The notes under the pieces are model-generated. The model saw only the letters and a list, made by a program, of their open reading frames with translations. It made no database searches and was not told the origin of the DNA. Position numbers and translations under genes: made by a program. Below, in pieces: positions 57,801 to 64,000 of a stretch of 64,000 nt of DNA (its first letter is position 1; each line of letters opens with the position of its first letter). The DNA comes from Streptomyces coffeae (GTDB taxonomy: Bacteria > Actinomycetota > Actinomycetes > Streptomycetales > Streptomycetaceae). The stretch covers positions 214,262 through 278,261 of the forward strand of contig NZ_JAERRF010000011.1 of the NCBI RefSeq assembly GCF_016741875.1, given 5' to 3'.

Positions 57801-60800
57801 GACACCGCCGGTGACGTTCGAGACGACCGGGATGCGCGGCGGCGCGTAGGTCACCGACCGGGCGACCTCGGCGAACTCCGCCAGCATGGGGTCCATCAAC
57901 GGCGAGTGGAAGGCGTGGGAGACCCGCAGCCGGGTCGTCTTGCGGCCCTGCGAGGCGAAGAGCGACTCGATCGCGACGACCGTGTCCTCGTTCCCCGAGA
58001 CGACGGTGGACAGGGGGCCGTTGACGGCGGCGATCGACACCGGTCCGGCATCCCCGCCGTCGAGCGCGTCGCGGACCTCGTCCTCGGCGGCCTGGAGGGC
58101 CACCATCGCCCCGCCCCTGGGCAGGGCCTGCATCAGCCTGCCCCGGGCGGCCACCAGCCGGGCGGCGTCGGCGAGCGAGAACACGCCGGCAACGTGGGCG
58201 GCGGCCAGTTCACCGATCGAGTGCCCCACCAGCACCGCGGGGGTGATCCCCAGCGATTCCAGCAGCCGGAACGCGGCCACCTCGAACGCGAAGAGCGCCG
58301 GCTGCGTCATCCCCGTCTCGTCCAGCAGCGACGCCGCCTCGGAGCCCTTCTCGGCCGTCACCACCTCGTCGATCCGGTGCTCCAGCATGGGGTCGAGTGC
58401 GGTGCAGACCTCCTGCCATGCCCGGGCGAACACGGGGAACGTGCCGACGAGTTCACCGCTCATGCCCAGCCGCTGGCTGCCCTGCCCGGAGAACAGCACG
58501 CCGACGGCCGAGGCCGGCGGCCCGGCACTTCCGGTGATCACGCCTGCGGCCCGCTCGCCCTTGGCCAGCGCCTCCAGGCCGGCCAGCAGTTCCGCGCGCC
58601 CGGCGCCCAGGACCACCGCACGGGTGTCGAAGTGGGCTCGCCGAGTGGCCAGGGACAGCGACACCCCGGCCACGGAGGGCGTCGATTCGGCGGACGCCGC
58701 CGCCAGGAGCCGCTCCGCCTGCCCGACCAGTGTCCGGGAGCCGCGTGCGGACAGCAGCCAGGGCACTACGCCGGCCGGCTCCTGCTCGTCGCCGGTGTCC
58801 GGGACCGGGACGACGTCGCCCTGCTCGATGACGACGTGGGCGTTGGTGCCGCTGATCCCGAACGAGGAGACAGCCGCCCGTCGAGGTCGCCCGGCCTCCG
58901 GCCAGGTCTGCTCCTCGGTGAGCAGCTCCACCGCCCCCGAGGACCAGTCGATGTGCCGGGACGGCTCCTCGACGTGCAGCGTGCGCGGCAACACGCCGTG
59001 CCGCATGGCCATGATCATCTTGATGATGCCGGCGACGCCCGCGGCGGCCTGGGTATGCCCGATGTTGGACTTCACCGAACCCAGCCACAGGGGCTCCGCC
59101 CGCTCCTGGCCGTAGGTCGCCAGCAATGCCTGGGCCTCGATCGGGTCGCCCAGCGTGGTGCCGGTGCCGTGCGCCTCGACCGCGTCGACGTCCGACGGGG
59201 CCAGCCCGGCGCTCGCCAGCGCCTGCCGGATCACCCGTTGCTGCGAGGGGCCGTTGGGGGCGGTGAGCCCGTTGCTCTCACCGTCCTGGTTGACCGCACT
59301 GCCGCGCAGCTCGGCCAGCACCCGGCGGCCGTTGCGCCGGGCGTCCGAAAGACGCTCCAGCACCAGCACGCCCACGCCCTCGGACCAGCCGGTGCCGTCG
59401 GCGGCGTCGGAGAACGCCTTGCAGCGGCCGTCGGGCGACAGACCACCCTGCCGCGCGAACTCCACGAACATGCCCGGCGTCGACATCACCGTGACACCGC
59501 CCGCCAGCGCCAGGGAGCAGTCACCCGCACGCAGCGACTGCGCTGCGAGGTGCAGCGCCACCAGCGACGAGGAGCACGCGGTGTCCACCGAGACCGCCGG
59601 GCCCTCCAGGCCCAGGGTGTAGGCGACCCGTCCGGAGACCACACTGGTCGCGCTTCCCGTCAGGGCGTGGCCGCCGAGGTCGCCGGGCACGTCGTTCAGC
59701 TGCGGCAGGTAGTCCTGGGCCATGGCGCCCATGAAGACGCCCGTCGCGCTGTGGCGCAGCGCCGTGGGGTCCTGACCGGCGTGCTCCAGAGCCTCCCACA
59801 CGGATTCCAGCACCAGTCGCTGCTGCGGGTCCATCGCCAGCGCCTCACGCGGGCTGATGCGGAAGAAGGCCGCGTCGAAGTCCCCGGCGTCGGCCAGGAA
59901 GCCGCCCTTGCGCGGAAAGTCCGTGCGGGGGTCCAGCCGCCAGCCCCGGTCCTCGGGGAACCCGGAGATCGCGTCGGCGCCTTCGGAGACCAGCCGCCAC
60001 AGGTCCTCCGGGGAGGAGACACCGCCGGGCAGCCGGCAACTCATGCCGACGATCACCACCGGGTCGTCCGCGACGGCTGCCGCGGCAGCGTCCTGCGGGC
60101 GCTGGTCCTCGCGAGGGCCGGAGAGCCGCTCGCGCAGGTGCCGCACGAGCAGCGTGGGAGTGGGGTGGTCGAACAGCAGCGAGGACGGCAACCGCAGGCC
60201 GGTCGCCGGGTTCAGGCGGTCCCGCAGCTCCACGGCGGTCACCGAGTCGAAGCCCAGCTCCTTGAACGTGGCGTCCGCCTCGACCGCCCGGGGGTCGCCC
60301 AGCCCCAGCACGGCCGCCGCCTGCGAGCGGACCAGCGTCCACAGCTCCTTGTCGCCCGGCACGGCCGGACCGCTGTCGGCGGTCGGCGGGGCGTCGGCCG
60401 CGTCGGCCACCGGCACGGCCTGTCCGCCGTCGGCGGCCCCGAGGTTCCCCGGCGACGGCAGCCCCTGCGGCAGGGCCCCCTGACCGGTGACCCAGTACGG
60501 CCTGCGCTGGAAGGCGTAGGTGGGCAGCTCCACGCGGCGCGCACCCGTGAAGAGGTGGCCCCAGTCCACCTCGACGCCCTTGGTGTACAGCTCGGCCATG
60601 GACAGCAGCAGCCGCCGCCCCTCGTCCTCCCGACGGCGCAGCGTCCCTTGGACCACCGCGTCCTCCACGGTGTCCGAGATGGCCATGGTCACCACCGGAT
60701 GCGGGCTGATTTCGATGAACACCCCATGGCCCGCTTCGGCCAGCCTCTCGATGGTCTCCGAGAACCGCACCTCCTGGCGAAGGTTGCGGTACCAGTACTC

Positions 60801-63101
60801 GGCGTCCATGGTCGCCACGTCGATCGGGCCACCGGTGACCGTGGAGTAGAACGCGACACCCGTGTCGGTCGTCTCGATGCCCTCGGCAACGCGCAGCACC
60901 TCGTCCCGGATGGCCTCCACATGGGGCGAGTGGGAGGCGTAGTCGACGGGGAGGACCTTCGCGCGGATGCCGCGTGCCTGGCAGTCGGCGACGACGGCGT
61001 GCACCGCCGCCACGTCGCCCGAGACGACCACCGCGTTCGGGCCGTTGACGGCCGCGATCGACACCCGGTCCTGGTCCACGTCCGCGGCGGGCATGGCGAG
61101 CGAGGCCAGTGCGCCCTTGCCGGAGAGACCGGCGTCGATGGCGAGGCTGCGCCCCACCGAGAGCCGCAGTCCGTGGGCCAGCGAGATGATGCCCGCCGCG
61201 CACGCGGCGGCGATCTCGCCCTGGGAGTGCCCCACGACGGCGTCCGGCAGGACGCCCGCCGAACGCCACACCTCGGCCAGCGAGACCATCACGGCGAACA
61301 GGGCGGGCTGCACCACGTCCACGCGCTCCAGCGCCGCCTCGTCCTCCAGCACCTCCCGGAGCGACCAGTCCACCATGCCGCTCAGCACGTGCTCGCACTC
61401 CGTCATGCGGGCGGCGAAGACCGGGGAGGAATCCCACAGGCCGCGCGCCATGCCGGCCCATTGGGACCCCTGGCCGGGGAAGACCCACACCACGCCCGCG
61501 GGGGTCGCGGCCGAGCCCTCGGTGACGTGCGCCGCGGGCTCACCCGACGACAACGCCGAGAGACCGGCGAGCAGTTCGGCGCGGTCGGCGGCGAGGACGA
61601 CGCCGCGGTGCTTGAGCGCCGAGCGGGTCGTCACGGTGGAGAAGCCGATGTCCGACGGGCGCAGGGCGTCGTCGTTCACCACCCACTCCCGCAGCCGGCC
61701 GGCCTGGGCGCGCAGGGCGTCCATCGACTTGCCGGAGACCACCACCGGAACCACGTCGCCCGGGTCGGCGGCGTCCTGTGCGGAGTCCGGCTCCGGCACG
61801 GTGGCAACGGGTGGGGCGCCGACCACCAGATGGCAGTTGGTGCCGCCGACGCCGAACGAACTGACCCCGGCGACCCGGTCGTCACCGGCCCACGCGCGGC
61901 CGGCCGTGTTGACCCGCAGCCGCCAGGTGTCCATGGGGATGGCGGGGTGCGGCTCGGCGTAGTTGAGGCTCGCCGGGAGGACGCCGTGGCTCATCGACAG
62001 GCCGACCTTGATCAGTCCTACGACGCCCGAAGCCCCGTCGAGGTGACCGATGTTGGTCTTCACCGAGCCGACGAGCAGCGGATCGTCGCTCGGCCGGGAC
62101 CCGGCGAAGACGGAGCCGAGAGCACCGGCCTCCACCGGATCACCGGCCCTGGTGCCGGTGCCGTGCAGTTCGACGTATCCCACCTGCTCCGGCGTCACCC
62201 CCGCCCGGGTGTGGGCCTCGCGGAGCAGGGCCTGTTGCGCGTGGCTGTCGGGGACGGTCAGCGCCTGCCCGTCGCCGTCGTGGTTCACCGCGCCGCCCAG
62301 CAGCACGCAGTAGACGCGGTCACCGTCGGCGACGGCGTCCTCCAGGCGCTTGAGGACGATCACGCCCGCGCCCTCGCCCCGCACGAAGCCATTGGCGCGC
62401 GCGTCGAAGGTGTAGCTGCGGCAGTCCGGGGACAGGGCGCCGGCCCGGGCCAGCGCGAGGGTGCTGTCCGGCACCAGGTTCAGGTGCACCCCGCCCGCCA
62501 GAGCCAGCCCCGTCGCGCCCGACAGAAGGCTCTGGCACGCCATGTGGACGGCGACGAGCGAGGAGGACTGAGCGGTGTCCACCGTCATGCTCGGTCCGTG
62601 GAAACCCAGTTGGTGGGATATCCGGTTGGAGATCAGGCCCCGGCTCAGCCCGGCGAGGGAGTGGTGCGAGACCGCGTCCAGGCCGTGCCGGGGGACGAGC
62701 GAGGCGTAGTCGTCGCCGGTGGCGCCCAGGAAGACCGCGGTGGATGTCCCGCGCAGGGACTCCGGTGCCGTGCGGGCGTCCTCCAGGGCCTCCCAGCTCA
62801 GCTCCAGCGCGAGGCGCTGGCGGGGGTCCATCGCCGCGGCCTCGCGCGGGGATATGCCGAAGAAAGCGGCGTCGAAGTCGGCCACCCGCTCGACGAATCC
62901 ACCCCGGCGGTACGGCGCGAGATCCTCGACGTCGTACCACCGGTCGGAGGGCGCCTCGGTGATGGCGTCCTCGCCGTCGCGCAACAGCTTCCAGAAGCCC
63001 CGGAGATGGTCCGCCCCGGGAACCCGGCACCCCATCCCGACGACGGCGACGGCACCCCCGACCGGGGCATCGTGCCGCCGCTCGACCTGGTTCACGTGCA
63101 T
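54861..63101 (-). CDS. Type I modular PKS: KSQ-AT-ACP loading module plus KS-AT-DH-KR-ACP
   Basis: 2746 residues. Loading module: KS with Gln178 in place of the active-site Cys (DTAQSSSL, a KSQ decarboxylase), AT with GHSQG (about 625) and YASH (about 722), predicting methylmalonyl-CoA, and ACP (GFDSV, about 952). Extension module: KS (DTACSSSL, about 1173), AT with GHSIG and HAFH (malonyl-CoA, about 1628 and 1729), DH with intact HxxxGxxxxP (LADHAIFGSAVLP, about 1937), KR with LDD (B-type, about 2440) and catalytic Tyr (about 2500), and ACP (GFDSL, about 2664). An acidic C-terminal docking tail follows; there is no thioesterase. The predicted starter is propionate extended to a 2-enoyl chain. 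Confidence 0.95.
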   Translation of the reverse strand: MHVNQVERRHDAPVGGAVAVVGMGCRVPGADHLRGFWKLLRDGEDAITEAPSDRWYDVEDLAPYRRGGFVERVADFDAAFFGISPREAAAMDPRQRLALELSWEALEDARTAPESLRGTSTAVFLGATGDDYASLVPRHGLDAVSHHSLAGLSRGLISNRISHQLGFHGPSMTVDTAQSSSLVAVHMACQSLLSGATGLALAGGVHLNLVPDSTLALARAGALSPDCRSYTFDARANGFVRGEGAGVIVLKRLEDAVADGDRVYCVLLGGAVNHDGDGQALTVPDSHAQQALLREAHTRAGVTPEQVGYVELHGTGTRAGDPVEAGALGSVFAGSRPSDDPLLVGSVKTNIGHLDGASGVVGLIKVGLSMSHGVLPASLNYAEPHPAIPMDTWRLRVNTAGRAWAGDDRVAGVSSFGVGGTNCHLVVGAPPVATVPEPDSAQDAADPGDVVPVVVSGKSMDALRAQAGRLREWVVNDDALRPSDIGFSTVTTRSALKHRGVVLAADRAELLAGLSALSSGEPAAHVTEGSAATPAGVVWVFPGQGSQWAGMARGLWDSSPVFAARMTECEHVLSGMVDWSLREVLEDEAALERVDVVQPALFAVMVSLAEVWRSAGVLPDAVVGHSQGEIAAACAAGIISLAHGLRLSVGRSLAIDAGLSGKGALASLAMPAADVDQDRVSIAAVNGPNAVVVSGDVAAVHAVVADCQARGIRAKVLPVDYASHSPHVEAIRDEVLRVAEGIETTDTGVAFYSTVTGGPIDVATMDAEYWYRNLRQEVRFSETIERLAEAGHGVFIEISPHPVVTMAISDTVEDAVVQGTLRRREDEGRRLLLSMAELYTKGVEVDWGHLFTGARRVELPTYAFQRRPYWVTGQGALPQGLPSPGNLGAADGGQAVPVADAADAPPTADSGPAVPGDKELWTLVRSQAAAVLGLGDPRAVEADATFKELGFDSVTAVELRDRLNPATGLRLPSSLLFDHPTPTLLVRHLRERLSGPREDQRPQDAAAAAVADDPVVIVGMSCRLPGGVSSPEDLWRLVSEGADAISGFPEDRGWRLDPRTDFPRKGGFLADAGDFDAAFFRISPREALAMDPQQRLVLESVWEALEHAGQDPTALRHSATGVFMGAMAQDYLPQLNDVPGDLGGHALTGSATSVVSGRVAYTLGLEGPAVSVDTACSSSLVALHLAAQSLRAGDCSLALAGGVTVMSTPGMFVEFARQGGLSPDGRCKAFSDAADGTGWSEGVGVLVLERLSDARRNGRRVLAELRGSAVNQDGESNGLTAPNGPSQQRVIRQALASAGLAPSDVDAVEAHGTGTTLGDPIEAQALLATYGQERAEPLWLGSVKSNIGHTQAAAGVAGIIKMIMAMRHGVLPRTLHVEEPSRHIDWSSGAVELLTEEQTWPEAGRPRRAAVSSFGISGTNAHVVIEQGDVVPVPDTGDEQEPAGVVPWLLSARGSRTLVGQAERLLAAASAESTPSVAGVSLSLATRRAHFDTRAVVLGAGRAELLAGLEALAKGERAAGVITGSAGPPASAVGVLFSGQGSQRLGMSGELVGTFPVFARAWQEVCTALDPMLEHRIDEVVTAEKGSEAASLLDETGMTQPALFAFEVAAFRLLESLGITPAVLVGHSIGELAAAHVAGVFSLADAARLVAARGRLMQALPRGGAMVALQAAEDEVRDALDGGDAGPVSIAAVNGPLSTVVSGNEDTVVAIESLFASQGRKTTRLRVSHAFHSPLMDPMLAEFAEVARSVTYAPPRIPVVSNVTGGVAEDGELERPEYWVRHVRDTVRFADGIRATVEAGAEVLVEVGPDGVLSAMAQESLAETAPQVRAVPLVRKDRSEARSVVEALARLHVGGTPVDWRACLGALGVTAGHAELPAYAFDRQRYWAERPAAVGDAAGAVVPVEHPFLVASTDLAVGDQIILAGQVSLTDAPWLADHAIFGSAVLPGAAFVEMALRAVDPDGPLTDQLGGAAGGVEELTLQAPLILGEDPVRLQIVLGGPEDSGRREIGIYSRTASGPARAWTRHAIGYLSAAAPAPRDARPQVWPPRDAAEVELADFYPELTGRGYDYGPAFQGLAAMWATDEEVYGEIQLPEGVPYATGGFGVHPAAFDAALHPMLSFFAESEDAGAAALLPYAWSGVSLHRHAGTRLRVRIARRGPREVSLTITGQDGQPVLSVDSLALMPASVEQLTGGAGEAGLFAVEWTARPEAADAARPANAEFMYVEPEAGEDVPAAARRHAQEVLARVQERLREETSADEPLVFVTRQAVAVTGEETPDPSGAAVWGLVRAVMAEHPGRFALVDADGTEESCASLKALDVSGEPQLAVRGGVVHVPRLVAAEATTVERPEWDPEGTVLLTGATGALGELVARHLVTEYGARNLLLLSRRGPQAPGAAELAEELTALGAEVTQVPCDVSDRAALAEQLARIPRTAPLTAVVHLAGVLDDAASESMTPQALDRVFGPKADAAWHLHELTRETGLSSFVLYSSVVGTLGNAGQANYAAANAFLDALAAGRKTAGLPALSLAWGPWEVGMAGELAEADLRRFRRNGMVPLSAEQGMDLFDAALTRQAAASSTVAVVLDRAALRQQDSVPVLLRGMVGPRPERVEENAEPPVLKRLAGLSREEQVDELQALLLSTAAVVLGYPDADDIDADMTFQEIGFDSLSGVEFRNQVKQDTGIQIPPTVIFNYPTPAALAARLWELLFTQDDQDGEDRDDEDAAADEAEEEFDSMDVADLIERAFAE

Positions 63102-63129
63102 CAGTTCAGACCTTTCCCCGTCAGAAAGC

Positions 63130-63294
63130 TCAAGCGTTGTCGTCGGATTCGAACGTGGTGACCGGCGGGACCCCGTGACCGTCAGTGGGTGGCGCCCCTC
63201 GGACCAGGCCCTGGGCCGCGCGGCCCAGGTGCAGCGCGATCAGCGAGGAGGAGCGGGCCGTGCCCACCGGCACGGCCGCCCCGTCCCTCGTCAT
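63130..63294 (-). CDS. 54-residue ORF resembling a ketosynthase active-site fragment
   Basis: ATG 63294 overlaps the TGA of the upstream PKS (ATGA). The peptide has VGTARSSSLIALHLGRAAQG, which lines up with VDTACSSSLVALHLAAQSL of PKS KS domains, with Arg in place of the active-site Cys. Before and after it the KS similarity stops. It cannot be a working KS. It may be a deletion remnant or a short coupled peptide; I favour a remnant. Confidence 0.55.
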   Translation of the reverse strand: MTRDGAAVPVGTARSSSLIALHLGRAAQGLVRGAPPTDGHGVPPVTTFESDDNA

Positions 63295-64000
63295 GCCTCA
63301 CCGAAATCGCCGTCGATCAGCTGGAAGACCTCGTCCATGGTTGCGGCGGCCTCGATCCGTCCGCTCGTACCCTGCCCGCCGTCCATGAGCGCGGCGGCCA
63401 TCGCGCGTAGCCGCCCGGCCACGTGCTGCTTCTCCTCCGCGGCGGTCGCGGCGAGCAGGTCTTCCAGCTTCGTCAGTTCCTCGTCGATGGATGGCGTCGC
63501 GTCGTCGCCCGCCGCGCTGCCACCGCCCAGCTCCGTGAGCAGCAGCCGGGTGATGGCCGCCGGAGTCGGATGGTCGAAGATGAGCGTCGCGGGCAGCTGC
63601 AAGCCGGTGGTCTGGGTGAGCCGGTTGCGCAGCCCCACGGCTCCGAGCGAGTCGAAACCGAGCTGCCTGAACGGCCGTTCCGCATCGATCGCGGCGGCGG
63701 AGTCGTGTCCGAGGACCGCTGCCACCTGTGTCAGGACCAGCTCCAGCACGACCTTCTCGCGGTCCGCCTCATCCGCCTCCGCCAGCCGCTGCGCGAGCGA
63801 CCCACCCGTGGGCTCCGCCGGCCGGGCCGGTGCCCTGACCAGACCACGCAGCAGTGCGGGCAGCAGCCCGGCCTGCGCCTGAACGCGCAGGGCACCGGGG
63901 TTGAGCCGCACGGGAGCCAGCAGCGCGGTGTCCGCCCCGAGCGCCTGGTCGAACAGCTCCAGACCCTCCTGGTCGGACAGGGGCACCGCGCCCATCTGCC
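63291..64000 (-). CDS. Type I PKS, C-terminal end (KR tail, ACP, docking domain)
   Basis: The last 236 or so residues are in the window; the gene continues beyond the right edge. The visible part begins in the KR C-terminal region (GAVPLSDQEGLELFDQALGA), followed by a linker and an ACP with FRQLGFDSLGAVGLRNRLTQ (phosphopantetheine Ser in GFDSL). A C-terminal docking helix follows (EELTKLEDLLAATAAEEKQH), then DEVFQLIDGDFGEA. There is no thioesterase, so it passes its chain to another PKS through the docking domain. Confidence 0.92.
   Translation of the reverse strand, partial: QMGAVPLSDQEGLELFDQALGADTALLAPVRLNPGALRVQAQAGLLPALLRGLVRAPARPAEPTGGSLAQRLAEADEADREKVVLELVLTQVAAVLGHDSAAAIDAERPFRQLGFDSLGAVGLRNRLTQTTGLQLPATLIFDHPTPAAITRLLLTELGGGSAAGDDATPSIDEELTKLEDLLAATAAEEKQHVAGRLRAMAAALMDGGQGTSGRIEAAATMDEVFQLIDGDFGEA

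Noticed and set aside
57384..63161. 1925-codon open frame on the plus strand
   Set aside because: It is antisense to the PKS; the composition (Gly/Arg/Val/His-rich) and lack of any domain show a high-GC shadow.
1..64000. CRISPR arrays, rRNA and tRNA genes, insertion sequences with transposases
   Set aside because: None seen on either strand; short repeats present are iteron-like, coding or palindromic.

Overview
The window is chromosomal DNA of a high-GC actinomycete, almost certainly a Streptomyces. The evidence is GC-rich codon use, a WhiB-like (Wbl) regulator, DUF397/Scr1-type regulators, SpoIIE-type PP2C phosphatases, a MatAB-like pair and a modular type I polyketide synthase. Gene order from the penicillin-binding protein to YchF (PBP, DUF402, fumC, class I fumarase, DUF1707, wbl, glpX, DUF4245, nitroreductase, xseB, xseA, ispH, ppgK, DUF6542, ychF) matches, from memory, a conserved Streptomyces core block.

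Layout: 1-2.1 kb holds a PadR regulator coupled to an ABC ATPase that runs off the left edge, and an SPFH/ribbon-helix-helix pair. 2.3-14.5 kb holds a class A PBP, a GAF-PP2C-ATPase phosphatase, a methyltransferase, DUF402, fumC, a fused deacetylase/glycosyltransferase with its partner, and a secreted GH18-like protein. 14.63-23.60 kb is an integrated element of about 9 kb, with lower GC by eye. It carries a large serine integrase, an HTH protein followed by iteron-like repeats, a small zinc-finger protein, an HK97-type capsid protein and a portal protein, plus a block of minus-strand regulators and tiny proteins. It lies in the 3' end of the class I fumarase gene, is flanked by a 14-bp direct repeat, and supplies a replacement C-terminus to the fumarase. 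The displaced native 3' end survives at the other side of the element.

23.5-34.6 kb continues the core block: fumarase, DUF1707, wbl, glpX, DUF4245, nitroreductase, exonuclease VII, ispH, polyphosphate glucokinase and ychF. 34.6-44.7 kb is an accessory amino-acid/amine metabolism region: a PLP decarboxylase divergent from a LysR regulator, an Lrp regulator divergent from an M20 deacylase and an amino-acid permease, then an MFS transporter, an ornithine-cyclodeaminase-like protein and a PucR regulator. 45.0-48.8 kb pairs a large LuxR-type ATPase regulator with a secreted lectin-like protein that may be an aerolysin-type pore former. 48.9-52.5 kb is a sodium/solute symporter fused to PAS-GAF-PP2C-HATPase modules. 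DUF4326 and a thioesterase follow.

53.7-64 kb is the edge of a type I PKS cluster on the minus strand. An upstream PKS (only its 3' end is in the window) is followed by a 54-residue ORF that looks like a fragment of a ketosynthase active-site region. Next come a two-module PKS that begins with a KSQ loading module, and an acyl-CoA dehydrogenase 11 nt downstream. The most novel candidates are the capsid/portal mini-element with its shared hairpins and host-gene 3'-end replacement, the lectin/pore-former locus, and the KS remnant beside the KSQ PKS.
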